64,000 bases of DNA from Mesorhizobium loti (GTDB lineage Bacteria > Pseudomonadota > Alphaproteobacteria > Rhizobiales > Rhizobiaceae), in contig NZ_PJRO01000021.1 of the NCBI RefSeq assembly GCF_002858745.1, forward strand, positions 1 to 64,000. The letters are read 5' to 3'. This document shows positions 46,448 to 56,050 of this stretch, in pieces (position 1 is the first letter of the stretch; each line of letters begins with the position of its first letter). Both the position numbers and the translations under genes were made by a program. Under the pieces are notes generated by a model, which did not search any database, was not told where the DNA came from, and saw only the letters and a program-made list of their open reading frames with translations.

Positions 46448-48513
46448 CCCCGCTGCTCCAGGTCGAGAACCTGTCGCTCACCTATGGCGCCGATCAGGTG
46501 GTGCGCGATCTCTCCTTCAGCATCGGCCGCGGCGAAAGCTTCGGCCTGGTCGGCGAATCCGGCAGCGGCAAGAGCAGCATCGCCAATGTCATCATCGGCG
46601 ATTTGCCGAAGATCGCCAGCGCGCGAGGCAGCATCCGCTACGACGGCATCGACCTGCTTTGCGCCAGTGCCGAACAGCTGCGCGCCTTGCGCGGGCGGCG
46701 CATCGGCTTTGTCCAGCAAGACCCAGGCGCTAGCCTCAACCCGACCATGCGCATCGGGCGCCAGTTGCTTGAAGCGCTGGAACATGGCGATGCGTCGATC
46801 GGCGGGCGCAATGAGCGCGTCGGCGCGATGCTGTCGCGCGTCGGCTTCGAAAATCCCGGCGCCATCATGGCCCGCTACCCCCATCAGATTTCCGGCGGCC
46901 AGCAGCAGCGTGTCATGATCGCCATGGCGCTGCTGCCGCAGCCCGATCTGATCCTGCTGGACGAGCCGACATCAGGGCTCGACGTCACCGTCGAAGCGGC
47001 GGTGATCGATCTGATCGCGGAGTTGCGCGCGCAGTTCGGGACATCGCTGCTGTTCATCTCCCACAATCTCAATCTGGTGGCGAAAACCTGCGACCGCGTC
47101 GGCGTGCTCTATGCCGGCGATCTCGTCGAGGAAGCGCCGGCAGGCAAGGTGTTCGACGCGCCGCGGCATCCCTATACGCAAGGCCTGGTGAAATGCTTGC
47201 CCGGGTTCAGCGCGACGCTGCAACCCATTCGCGGCCATGTGCCATCGCCGCAGGAGCGCGGCCCAGGCTGCCTGTTTGCCTCACGCTGTGCACATCATTT
47301 AGCTGACCTGTGCGATGCGCCGGTCGAGACGGTTGCTCTGGACCGGTTCCACAAAGTGCGCTGCGCCCGGCTCGGTGACATCCCTGTCCTTTCCAGAGAG
47401 ATCGGCGCACCGCAGGACAAGGTCGCCGACACCGCGCCGGCCGCGATCACGATAAGACAGCTGCGCAAGACCTACCCGGCATCCGGCGCGGACGCCTTCG
47501 TCGCCAATGACAGCATCGACCTCGATATCAGGCAGGGCGAGATCCTCGGGCTGGTCGGCGAATCCGGCTCAGGCAAGTCGACGCTGGCCAAGATCATCGC
47601 CGGCTTCGATGTCGCGACATCGGGTTCAATCATGGTCGGCGACACCGATATCGCTCGGCTGCCGGTGCGCAAGCGCAGTTCGGCCTTGTTGCGGCAAGTG
47701 CAGATGGTGTTCCAAAACCCTGATTCCACACTCAATCCCAGTCACACGATCGGCTGGGCGCTGGGCCGCGCCGTTCGAAAACTCGACACGCAACCGGGAC
47801 GGCGCTCGGCGCTGACAGGGCGGGTGCGCGAACTGCTCGGCCTGGTGGCGCTGCTGCCCGGTCTTGCCGCCCGCAAACCGAAAGCGCTGTCGGGCGGGCA
47901 GCGCCAGCGCGTCGCCATCGCCCGGGCGCTGGCAGCACAACCGCGCCTGCTGCTCGCCGACGAATGCGTCTCGGCGCTCGATGTCTCCGTGCAGGCGGCC
48001 ATCATCGAACTGTTGCAGGACATCCGCACCCGGACCGGAACAGCCATCCTGTTCATCAGCCACGATCTGGCGCTGGTGCGGCAGATCAGCGACCGCATCG
48101 TCGTCCTGTTTCGGGGCAAGCCGATGGAGATCGGCTCTGCTTCCCAGGTCTATTCGCTGCCGTTGCACCCCTACACGGAAGCGCTGTTGTCTGCGGACGA
48201 GCATCGATCCAAGAAAGTGAGAACCGGGGCAGTACCTCTGGCTGCAAAGAGTGTTGGCGGATGCCCATATGCGCACCGGTGCGCGCGTTCCATTGGGGAC
48301 ATTTGCGCAACGCAGCCACCACCGTATCAAACAGTTGCCAAAGGACATCAAATCTACTGCCACATACCTGTGCACGAATTACTTCGCCTCCAGAAAGCCG
48401 AGGCTTCGCTGGAGTCAAAGTTTGCAATGGATCTTCAAGAGACAACTGAGGGCATCCAACATTCTGGCGCAAAGCTGGCTCAATCTGCTTTCAACCTTTA
48501 CCCCAGGTCTTAA
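46444..48513 (+). CDS. Fused DppD-DppF ABC ATPase
   Basis: A 689-residue protein with two complete nucleotide-binding domains. Domain 1: Walker A GESGSGKSS, signature SGGQQQR, Walker B LILLDEPTSGLD. Domain 2: GESGSGKST, SGGQRQR, LLLADECVSALD. Each is followed by the Cys-containing OppD/F C-terminal motif (GCLFASRCAHHLADLC and GCPYAHRCARSIGDIC). From about 48200 the base composition drops, and the last ~40 residues look unlike the family, next to an IS remnant, so the C-terminus may have been replaced. Confidence 0.9.
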   Translation: MTPLLQVENLSLTYGADQVVRDLSFSIGRGESFGLVGESGSGKSSIANVIIGDLPKIASARGSIRYDGIDLLCASAEQLRALRGRRIGFVQQDPGASLNPTMRIGRQLLEALEHGDASIGGRNERVGAMLSRVGFENPGAIMARYPHQISGGQQQRVMIAMALLPQPDLILLDEPTSGLDVTVEAAVIDLIAELRAQFGTSLLFISHNLNLVAKTCDRVGVLYAGDLVEEAPAGKVFDAPRHPYTQGLVKCLPGFSATLQPIRGHVPSPQERGPGCLFASRCAHHLADLCDAPVETVALDRFHKVRCARLGDIPVLSREIGAPQDKVADTAPAAITIRQLRKTYPASGADAFVANDSIDLDIRQGEILGLVGESGSGKSTLAKIIAGFDVATSGSIMVGDTDIARLPVRKRSSALLRQVQMVFQNPDSTLNPSHTIGWALGRAVRKLDTQPGRRSALTGRVRELLGLVALLPGLAARKPKALSGGQRQRVAIARALAAQPRLLLADECVSALDVSVQAAIIELLQDIRTRTGTAILFISHDLALVRQISDRIVVLFRGKPMEIGSASQVYSLPLHPYTEALLSADEHRSKKVRTGAVPLAAKSVGGCPYAHRCARSIGDICATQPPPYQTVAKGHQIYCHIPVHELLRLQKAEASLESKFAMDLQETTEGIQHSGAKLAQSAFNLYPRS

Positions 48514-48567
48514 CGTCCGCTATCGTTTCTTGAGGGCCGGGAGTTGCAATTCCGCTCTTGATGCGGT

Positions 48568-49344
48568 GGACGGCTCTCCTCCATCCCTGCGGTATGATCG
48601 CGGGATTAGAGCTGGAGGAGCATTATGAGCAACGTTGCAACGATCGGTCTGGATATTGCGAAGTCCGTGTTTCAAGTGCACGCGAAACCGGACTTGGTCG
48701 CAGGTTGATGGAGATTCCTGGTGTAGGCCCGCTGCTGGCGAGTGCGTTCGTCGCGACCGTCGCCGATCCGCACGCATTCAAGTCGGGGCGATGTCTTTCG
48801 GCTTGGATCGGGCTCGTGCCGAAGCAGAACTCGAGTGGGGGCAAGGAGAAACTCGACAGCATCTCCAAAGCCGGGAATCGCTACCTGCGCCAGCTGCTCG
48901 TCGTTGGCGCAATGGCGGTAATCCGCTATGCCCAGCGGAACGGAACCAAGCGGCCATGGCTCGTGCAGCTGATGACTCGGCGAACGCCCAAGGTGGCGGC
49001 GGTTGCGCTCGCTAACAAGACAGCCCGCATGGTCTGGGCATTGATGACAGGCGGCGAACGCTACAGGGAGCCGGTCATCGCATAGAACGAGACAGGCCGC
49101 GCGATCGCCGACGAGGTTGGAAAGGGCGGACAGGAGCTAATGCACAAAGCCGGTTGAAACCGCTGGATCAGGAAAACCCACTGGGGCCGTGCACTTCGAG
49201 TGCGAGCTTTCGATCGGGACCTGAGCCGCGCGAACGGCATTATGGCCAGCGGCATTGAAAGGCCGCATCTACAGGTCGGATATATGGCCGGACTAACCAG
49301 CAGTTGCAAACGCTCAAATAAACCTCGCCAACGGAGAGCCGTCC
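48568..49344. mobile_element. IS110/IS1111-type insertion sequence remnant
   Basis: A broken IS110-family transposase gene lies between perfect 12-bp inverted repeats, GGACGGCTCTCC at 48568-48579 and GGAGAGCCGTCC at 49333-49344. The IS1111 subgroup has such subterminal repeats; true ends may lie a few bases further out. At about 780 bp it is roughly half the normal size because of an internal deletion. Confidence 0.7.
48625..49085 (+). pseudogene. Internally deleted IS110-family transposase
   Basis: The N-terminus MSNVATIGLDIAKSVFQVHA carries the first acidic residue of the DEDD catalytic domain. It breaks off near 48685. After a frame change the C-terminal Transposase_20 domain continues: LMEIPGVGPLLASAFVATV, WIGLVPKQNSSGGKEKL, ISKAGNRYLRQLLV. 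The middle ~190 residues, including the other catalytic acids, are missing. Confidence 0.87.
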
Positions 49345-49754
49345 ATACACGGCCCCTATTCCAGACGTAAGTTAGGTTCGCGTTGAATTGACCGCTTGTC
49401 GCAAGCGGACAGCCCCGCATCCCAGCTGCGCCGTCACATGCTGACGCTCCTTAGACTGCCTTGTTGAACCAATCTCGCGGGAGCGAACTAGCTTCGAAGC
49501 CCCGCTTTTTTTGCCAGCATTCTCCCGACGCTCGTTTATGATGCGCACGCAATTGTAGCTGTGAGGATCGCTATATATTATCCGCGAATTACTGCGTCTT
49601 TTGCTTGGTGGTATCGCAGTTGGTATGTATTCTGGGAGCGAGCGAAAATCTAAATAAATACAATGCGAACTCATTTCTATTGACCATCGAGTGGGAATGA
49701 GGAGACCCTGCTCGCCGTGACGGTCGGGCGAGCCATGCAGTTTCGGGGCAAAGC
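49345..49754. other. Non-coding, AT-rich spacer
   Basis: About 410 bases after the IS remnant. Base composition falls towards AT between 49500 and 49680. I see no gene or strong hairpin; a promoter for the following small gene could be here. Confidence 0.45.
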
Positions 49755-50273
49755 ATGTCGATCTTTGAAGATTTCGAGATCCAATTCTTCTTTGCCACGA
49801 ACAAAAAACTTTTCGCGCGTTGTCCCTGTCGCCAAGAGCTCTCTCATTTGCATGAGTTTGACGAGGTGTCGGCCCATCATGTGCTGTGCCACATGCTGGG
49901 CCACTTCCTGGATCTCAAGACTGGTCAGCCCGCTCTCAACGACTCTAACGAAATCATCTCGGCGATCGATCAAGACGGTCTCGATGATGAGCTTCGTTAC
50001 GTCTACAACGATTTGCAAAATCCCGAGCTGAACGCAGCAAGACGGGTTGATCGTAATGTCGACCCGAACGATAGGCTCGAATTTCAAAACTTCGAACCTG
50101 AACAGCAGGGCTGTTATGGCGCCGATGCGCGGGCAGAGCTGATGGCTGAGTCCATTCGAGCCTGCCTCCTGGATCCAAACTACTTGAAGGCCGTGGCGCC
50201 GAATGTGGCTGCTCGCATCCGCGCCGCGGTGAATCCAAATCCCGAGATCAATCGAATCCTTCAATTCAACTGA
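49755..50273 (+). CDS. Hypothetical protein, possible tail of a larger surface or toxin protein
   Basis: A 172-residue protein with Cys/His-rich first half (RCPCRQELSHLHEF, HHVLCHMLGHFLD) and a C-terminus AELMAESIRACLLDPNYLKA, APNVAARIRAAVN, RILQFN. That ending resembles the last residues of some large zincin-like or phage/polymorphic-toxin proteins (AESIRAYLLDPNYLK type, recalled only). It may be a detached C-terminal module or an independent small gene. The ribosome binding site is weak. Confidence 0.5.
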   Translation: MSIFEDFEIQFFFATNKKLFARCPCRQELSHLHEFDEVSAHHVLCHMLGHFLDLKTGQPALNDSNEIISAIDQDGLDDELRYVYNDLQNPELNAARRVDRNVDPNDRLEFQNFEPEQQGCYGADARAELMAESIRACLLDPNYLKAVAPNVAARIRAAVNPNPEINRILQFN

Positions 50274-50361
50274 CAGCTGGCTTGGATCGCTGTGGTCGTC
50301 GGACCACTGCAGCAGGCATGCGGTGCCTTGGGAAGCTTCCAGCGGATGACCCGATCGCGGG

Positions 50362-50844
50362 TCAGGTTTCGTCAAAGACGCAGGTCGGCTGCATCTTTAC
50401 GTGCTGTGCAACGGCTATGGAGCGATATGTCTTGATGATCGGGCATCTGCGCATGAATTCGCGCGTCAATTCACGAAATTCCTCCATATCGACAACGTTC
50501 ATACAAATGAGAATGTCCGTGTCGCCGGTGATCACATCGCAGCATGATACGTGAGCCGAAGCCCTCAGGACGTCGAGGAGCTCGTTGAACATCTGAAGCT
50601 GATGGGATGACAGGGATATCTCAACCCAGATCGCCATCTTGCGCTCCGCATAGGCGCGGCTGACGATCGATACGTCTCCAACAATCACGCCGGTGTCGCG
50701 CAGGCGGCGGATCCGCCGATGGCAAGCGGGCTGGGAAATGCCCACTTTGTCAGCCAGTTGCTGAAAGGTCTGCAGACTGGACTGCTGAAGCAGATTCAGC
50801 AGTTTTCGATCGGTGCGATCCAGACTCACCCTGGTTGAGGACAT
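50362..50844 (-). CDS. Lrp/AsnC family regulator
   Basis: A 160-residue Lrp-type regulator: HTH at about 10-60 (FQQLADKVGISQPACHRRIR) and a C-terminal RAM effector domain (VSCCDVITGDTDILICMNV). It is divergent from the PLP lyase gene, so it probably controls the 51078-54757 group in response to an amino acid. Confidence 0.9.
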   Translation of the reverse strand: MSSTRVSLDRTDRKLLNLLQQSSLQTFQQLADKVGISQPACHRRIRRLRDTGVIVGDVSIVSRAYAERKMAIWVEISLSSHQLQMFNELLDVLRASAHVSCCDVITGDTDILICMNVVDMEEFRELTREFMRRCPIIKTYRSIAVAQHVKMQPTCVFDET

Positions 50845-51077
50845 TCAACGCTCCATAAACCCACCAAGGGTCCTAGGCTCAACAATGTTCCCGGGCAAGG
50901 CCGGTCGCCGCCCGCATCGCAGGACGCCTCGACAGTTTTATGCGCGTGAAAGGCCCGCAGGTTATAGATTTGCCGCCCGGCACGCCAAAATAGAGAAAAT
51001 CATAGGATGGGCTAATGCGATGATCGGCTGGTGTCGCCAGTCCTGAAGCCAAGCGCTTCGCATCATCGCAGGTTCGA

Positions 51078-52220
51078 ATGCCGCCTTACGCCGCCGATAC
51101 AATTCTCGCCCAGGGGTCAGGCCACGGGCATGACACCACCGGGGCGATCGTTCCTCCGATCCACTTGGCGACGACGTTTCTGCGCGCGCCCGAAGGCGAT
51201 TCATCGACTGAATGGAGCTATAGTCGCTATGGCTATCCGGGATTGGAGCAGCCCGAGGCAACGCTCAAAATCTTGGAGGGCGCTGCTGATTGCCGCCTGT
51301 TCAGCTCCGGCATGTCGGCGATGACTGCAATCGTCATGGCGCTTCGGCCTGGCGATCACTGCGTGTTCCCCATCGACATGTATCACGGCCTCAAGACCTG
51401 GCTGAAGGCGCATTCAAGCCATTGGGACGTGCGGATCGACCATGTCGACATGACCGATCCAGATAAGGTCCGTGCCACGGTAATCCCTGGCGTGACGCGC
51501 CTTGTCTGGCTTGAAACGCCGTCCAATCCTCACTGGCATATCTACGATATCGCCAGTCTGGCTGAAATCGCACATCGTGCTGGAGCAAGGCTCGTCGTCG
51601 ACAACACGGTGGCGACGCCAATACTCACCCAGCCCATAAGTTTGGGCGCCGACATCGTCGTTCATTCAGCCACCAAATACCTGAACGGGCACAGCGATGT
51701 CCTGGCTGGCGCAGCGCTGACGGCTGCCGATGACGATTTTTGGAAGCGTGTCGCATTCAACCGCGATTATCACGGCGGCATCCTCAACCAGTTTCAGGCG
51801 TCCTTGCTTCTGCGCGGCATGCGCACACTCCACCTTCGCATCGCCCGTTCTTGTGCGTCAGCCATGGCGCTTGCCCATGCACTTCAGCGGCATCCTGGGC
51901 TGACAGCAGTTTTCTACCCCGGCTTGCCAACGCATCCGAGCCACGCCTTGGCTGCCCGCCAGATGGCGGGTGGGTTCGGCGGCATGCTCTCCATCGTTCT
52001 TGCCGGTGGGGCCAGCGAAGCAAACCGGGTTTTGACGCGCACGCGCCTTTGGAAGCCGGCAACCTCGTTGGGAGGGGTGGAAAGTCTGATCGAGCGGCGT
52101 GAGGCGGTCGAAGGACCCGGTTCCCATGTCGATCCCGGCCTTTTGCGCCTTTCGGTGGGGATAGAGGCCACCCAGGATTTGATCGACGATCTGCTTGCAG
52201 CCCTTTCCTCCGCGAACTGA
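51078..52220 (+). CDS. Cys/Met-metabolism PLP enzyme (cystathionine beta-lyase/gamma-synthase family)
   Basis: A 380-residue fold-type I enzyme. The PLP lysine is K200 in HSATKYLNGHSD, with YSRYGYPGLEQPEATL, FSSGMSAMTAIVMAL and LVVDNTVATPILTQP typical of the family; the C-terminal ESLIERREAV segment positions substrate. It would eliminate or replace a beta- or gamma-substituent of an amino acid. Substrate is not defined. It is likely the first gene of an operon with the binding protein and hydratase. Confidence 0.88.
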   Translation: MPPYAADTILAQGSGHGHDTTGAIVPPIHLATTFLRAPEGDSSTEWSYSRYGYPGLEQPEATLKILEGAADCRLFSSGMSAMTAIVMALRPGDHCVFPIDMYHGLKTWLKAHSSHWDVRIDHVDMTDPDKVRATVIPGVTRLVWLETPSNPHWHIYDIASLAEIAHRAGARLVVDNTVATPILTQPISLGADIVVHSATKYLNGHSDVLAGAALTAADDDFWKRVAFNRDYHGGILNQFQASLLLRGMRTLHLRIARSCASAMALAHALQRHPGLTAVFYPGLPTHPSHALAARQMAGGFGGMLSIVLAGGASEANRVLTRTRLWKPATSLGGVESLIERREAVEGPGSHVDPGLLRLSVGIEATQDLIDDLLAALSSAN

Positions 52221-52276
52221 TCAGCCCCATGCGTCGAATTCGCTCGCACAAACCCTCACGCTAAAAGGAATGCGCA

Positions 52277-53923
52277 ATGACCCTTCCTGATCGTACCGAA
52301 AAGCCTGTACCCGCCGTTGTCACACAAATGGCCGGGATGGTGGCCGCCAACACAATGGACAGGCGCGAGTTCCTGGCCATTGCCAGCACCATGGGGCTTT
52401 CGGCCACAGCGGCTTACGGATTGCTCGGCCTGGCGATCCCGGCACCAGCACAGGCGCAAAGCCCCAGGAAGGGAGGCGTGTTGAAGGTCGGCATGCTGGT
52501 CAAGCCGCTCAAGGATCCGCGCACGTTCGATTGGGGCGAGATGGGCAATCTCGGGCGGCAGATGCTTGAACCTTTCGTCAAATACACCGCCGATTTCACC
52601 TTCGAGCCCGTTCTTCTCGAGAGCTGGGATGTCAATGACGACGCCACCGAATATGTCCTGCACCTGCGCAAGGGCGTCCAATGGAACAATGGCGATGATT
52701 TCGACGCCACGGACGCACTCTTCAACCTCACTCGCTGGTGCGACAAGAAGGCGGAAGGCAACTCCATGGCCGGTCGCATGGCAGCGCTTGTTGATCCAGC
52801 CACCGGCAAGGCCCGCGAAGGCGCCCTCACAAGGCTTGACGATCACACGATCAAGCTGACCCTGGCGAATTCGGATATCTCCATCATCGCCAGCTTCGCG
52901 GATTTTCCGGCGTTGCTGGTCCACCGCAGCTTCGAGGAAACCGGCAGCGATCTGGTCAAACATCCGATCGGCACGGGCCCGTTTGAACTCGTCTCGTTCG
53001 AGACGTCGGTTAGAGCCGTTTACAAACGGCGCGAAAGCGGCTGGTGGGGTGGCGAAACCTATCTCGACGGCGTGGAATTCATCGACTACGGCAGCGATCC
53101 GAACGCGCTGGCAAGCGCTTTCGAGTCCGGCGAGGTGCAGGCCAATTTCGAAACCACTGGCGACCAGGTTGCGGTTTTCGACGCACTGGGCCTTTCGCGC
53201 AGCGAGGTGCTGACGGCGGGTACCGTTGTCGCACGCTTCAACGTGACCCGGGCCCCTTATGACGACCAGCGGGTCCGCAAAGCCATGCAGCTTGCGGTCG
53301 ACAACGCGGCTATTCTCCAGATCGGCTATGGCGGTCTGGGCAGCGTTGCCGAAAACCATCACGTATGCCCGATCCATCCTGAATATTTCGAGCTGCCTAA
53401 AATGACGCGCGACCTCGCAAAGGCGAAAGCGCTCATGGAGGAAGCCGGCAAGATCGAGTTCGAACACGAATTGATCAGCGACGATGAGGATTGGCACAAG
53501 AACACCGCAGACGCGATCGCCGCTCAAATCAGGGAAGCGGGTTTCAATATCAAGCGCACCGTGCTGCCCGGTTCGACCTTCTGGAACGACTGGACGAAAT
53601 TCCCCTTCTCCTTGACCGGATGGACCATGCGTCCGCTCGGCGTGCAGGTTCTCGCTCTTGCTTACAGGTCGGGGGAAGCCTGGAACGAAACCGCTTTTTC
53701 CGACAAGGAATTCGACGCCAAGCTCACCGAAGCGCTTTCGATCGCTGATGTGAAGAAACGCCAGGCCGTCATGCGCGACGTCGAGAAGATCCTTCAGGAT
53801 TCCGGGGTGATCATCCAGCCTTATTGGCGCAAGATATTTGTACATTTCGCCGCAGTGCTGAAGAACCATCGTGCCCATCCGTTGAACGAACTGTACTTTG
53901 AAAAAGTGTGGCTGGATGCGTGA
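52277..53923 (+). CDS. Orphan oligopeptide-type ABC solute-binding protein
   Basis: A 548-residue SBP_bac_5 protein with a Tat-like signal (DRREFLAIASTMGLSATAA). It is paralogous to the protein at 42928: both have a DNAA..G..GS..EN motif followed by HPEYF. No permease or ATPase follows, so it may feed the importer at 44577-48513. It sits 56 bases after the PLP enzyme. Confidence 0.88.
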   Translation: MTLPDRTEKPVPAVVTQMAGMVAANTMDRREFLAIASTMGLSATAAYGLLGLAIPAPAQAQSPRKGGVLKVGMLVKPLKDPRTFDWGEMGNLGRQMLEPFVKYTADFTFEPVLLESWDVNDDATEYVLHLRKGVQWNNGDDFDATDALFNLTRWCDKKAEGNSMAGRMAALVDPATGKAREGALTRLDDHTIKLTLANSDISIIASFADFPALLVHRSFEETGSDLVKHPIGTGPFELVSFETSVRAVYKRRESGWWGGETYLDGVEFIDYGSDPNALASAFESGEVQANFETTGDQVAVFDALGLSRSEVLTAGTVVARFNVTRAPYDDQRVRKAMQLAVDNAAILQIGYGGLGSVAENHHVCPIHPEYFELPKMTRDLAKAKALMEEAGKIEFEHELISDDEDWHKNTADAIAAQIREAGFNIKRTVLPGSTFWNDWTKFPFSLTGWTMRPLGVQVLALAYRSGEAWNETAFSDKEFDAKLTEALSIADVKKRQAVMRDVEKILQDSGVIIQPYWRKIFVHFAAVLKNHRAHPLNELYFEKVWLDA

Positions 53924-53974
53924 CCCTGGCCAGATGCTCCAGATCGGTTGGCAACGAGCAAAAGCGAGGCGACA

Positions 53975-54757
53975 GTGTTGAGCGATGCCGAAATCCAGGA
54001 GGCCGCGCGCGCCATCCTGGAGGCGGAAAAGAACGTGTCCGCCCTGCCGCCGCTCAGCGGTACCTATCCCGGCCTTGCTCTCACCGACGCCTATCGTATC
54101 CAGGATCGGGTCAATGCCGAGCGCGAGCAGCGAGGTCTTGCATTCGCCGGCTACAAGATCGGCCTTACCTGGCAAACGATACAAATCGCATGCGGCCTCA
54201 CGGAGCCGATCTGCGGCCGCATCCTGGCCGACGTCGTCCATCCCAGTGGGTTCCTGCTTCAAGCTGCGGATTACATCGATCCACATATCGAGGTGGAACT
54301 CGCCTTCGTCATGGCCTCTGACATAGACGTTCCGCTTCGCACCGCCGACGAAGTTCTGGCTGTCACCGACCATGTGGTGCCGGCGTTGGAGTTGGTCGAT
54401 TTCCGCATGGCGCCACCACGCATCGTGGCCGATACGGTGGCGGATAACTCGGCCTTCGCCGGTGTCGTCCTTTCCAACCACCGGCTGCGTCCCCAGGATG
54501 TAGATACACGCTGGATGGGAGCCACTCTGGCACGCAATGGCATTGTCGAGGTGAGCGGGGTGGCGGCAATGGGCATGAGCCATCCGGCTTTGTGCGTGGC
54601 CTGGCTGGCGAATACACTGCTTGAGCGGGGAGGGCGTTTGCGCGCTGGCGCGCTGGTCATGACCGGCGCGTTCGCCGCAGCGTTGCCGGCCGTGGCAGGC
54701 GACCGCTTCGAAGCAGATTTTGGACCCTGGAGCGGACTGGGGGTTTCTTTCCAATGA
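53975..54757 (+). CDS. 2-keto-4-pentenoate hydratase/decarboxylase-like enzyme
   Basis: A 260-residue protein of the FAH/MhpD superfamily (AFAGYKIGLTWQTIQ, EVELAFVMASDI, VVPALELVDFR). The acidic metal-ligand pair is present in HIEVELAF. It would hydrate or decarboxylate a 2-oxo-4-enoate. GTG 53975 with GAGG upstream is preferred over TTG 53948. Together with an elimination-type PLP enzyme it suggests breakdown of an amino acid to an unsaturated keto acid. Confidence 0.8.
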   Translation: MLSDAEIQEAARAILEAEKNVSALPPLSGTYPGLALTDAYRIQDRVNAEREQRGLAFAGYKIGLTWQTIQIACGLTEPICGRILADVVHPSGFLLQAADYIDPHIEVELAFVMASDIDVPLRTADEVLAVTDHVVPALELVDFRMAPPRIVADTVADNSAFAGVVLSNHRLRPQDVDTRWMGATLARNGIVEVSGVAAMGMSHPALCVAWLANTLLERGGRLRAGALVMTGAFAAALPAVAGDRFEADFGPWSGLGVSFQ

Positions 54758-54970
54758 AATGCCAGGCGCGCGACGTTGCGAGGTCGAGACATTCTGGTAT
54801 AAATTGAACTCTCGGATCGAACCGCAACGCGAGCAGAAAAGGAGTTGCTACATGATTGTGCTTGTCGCCAACGCGCTCCGCTGCGCCGCCGTTCGGCTGC
54901 CCTGACGACAGGGAACTGATCAGTCTTCGGCCGGCGCCTGATATGGCATTCCGACCGAAAGATTTTCCAA

Positions 54971-56050
54971 GTGCTTGAAACCTATGGCTGGAGCGAAACG
55001 CTCCAAAGTGCATTCCTGCCGCACGCTGCGTCAGAATTCGTGCCTGCCCGCGTGATCGTTCAGCAGCGCGGTCTCTACCGCCTGATCACACCCTTTGGCG
55101 AACTGAACGCCGGCCTCGCCGGCCGTTTTGCCTTCACGGCGGGCGAGGCGGAGCATCCGGTCGCCGGCGACTGGGTGGTGGCGGCAGCGCGGCCCGCCGA
55201 GGGTGCGGCGACGATCCATCATCTGCTGCCGCGCGCCACCTGCTTTCGACGCAAGGCGGCCGGTACCAGCGAGACCGCCCAGGTCATTGCCGCCAATGTC
55301 GATGTGGCGCTGCTCGTTGCATCGCTGAACGCCGATTTCAATCCGCGGCGGCTCGAGCGCTACCTCGCCGTGACCAGGGAGAGTGGCGCCACGCCGGTGA
55401 TCGTTCTAACCAAAGCGGACACCTGTGACGATCCTGCCGGTTCCATCGCTGCCGCCGAGGCCGTGGCCCTCGGGGCCGAGGTGATCGCCATGTCGTCGCT
55501 GACGAGGCAAGGGCTCGATGCCGTGCGCCGGTTGATCCTGCCGGGACGCACCGCGGTGCTGCTCGGCAGTTCCGGCGCCGGCAAGTCGACCCTGCTGAAC
55601 GCGCTCGCCGGTCAGGCTCTCATGGCGACCCAGGCCATTCGCGAGGACGACGCGCGCGGGCGGCATACCACCACCCATCGCGAGCTCGTGCTGCTGCCGG
55701 GAGGCGGACTGGTGCTCGATACGCCCGGCATGCGTGAGCTCGGGTTGTGGGATACGGGTGCCGGCTTGTCGGCAACCTTTGCGGATGTCGAGGAACTGGC
55801 GAGCCGATGCCGGTTCCGCGATTGCAGCCATGGCGGCGAGCCGGGCTGTGCCATCGAAGCGGCCCTGCAGGACGGCAGCCTGTCCGAGGACCGCTGGCTG
55901 AGTTACGGCAAGCTGCAGCGCGAACTGACATATCTCGACCGCCGGGATGATCCTGTGGCGCAGAGCGAGGAACGACGCAAATGGGTCCGTCGCAACAAGG
56001 AGTATCGCAGCCGCAAGCGCGAGAAGGGCAAGGGTTGGGCGGACGATTAG
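54971..56050 (+). CDS. rsgA: Ribosome small subunit biogenesis GTPase RsgA
   Basis: A 359-residue circularly permuted GTPase: OB-fold N-terminus, then G4 LTKAD, G1 GSSGAGKST and G3 DTPGMRE in permuted order, and the zinc knuckle CRFRDCSHGGEPGC. The basic C-terminal tail ends RKREKGKGWADD. It assists 30S maturation. GTG 54971 is used. It stands alone and its stop runs into the dispersed repeat. Confidence 0.94.
   Translation: MLETYGWSETLQSAFLPHAASEFVPARVIVQQRGLYRLITPFGELNAGLAGRFAFTAGEAEHPVAGDWVVAAARPAEGAATIHHLLPRATCFRRKAAGTSETAQVIAANVDVALLVASLNADFNPRRLERYLAVTRESGATPVIVLTKADTCDDPAGSIAAAEAVALGAEVIAMSSLTRQGLDAVRRLILPGRTAVLLGSSGAGKSTLLNALAGQALMATQAIREDDARGRHTTTHRELVLLPGGGLVLDTPGMRELGLWDTGAGLSATFADVEELASRCRFRDCSHGGEPGCAIEAALQDGSLSEDRWLSYGKLQRELTYLDRRDDPVAQSEERRKWVRRNKEYRSRKREKGKGWADD

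Noticed and set aside
52256..54754. 832-residue open frame antisense to the binding-protein and hydratase genes
   Set aside because: Both sense-strand genes are recognisable families with proper starts; the antisense frame has no domain.
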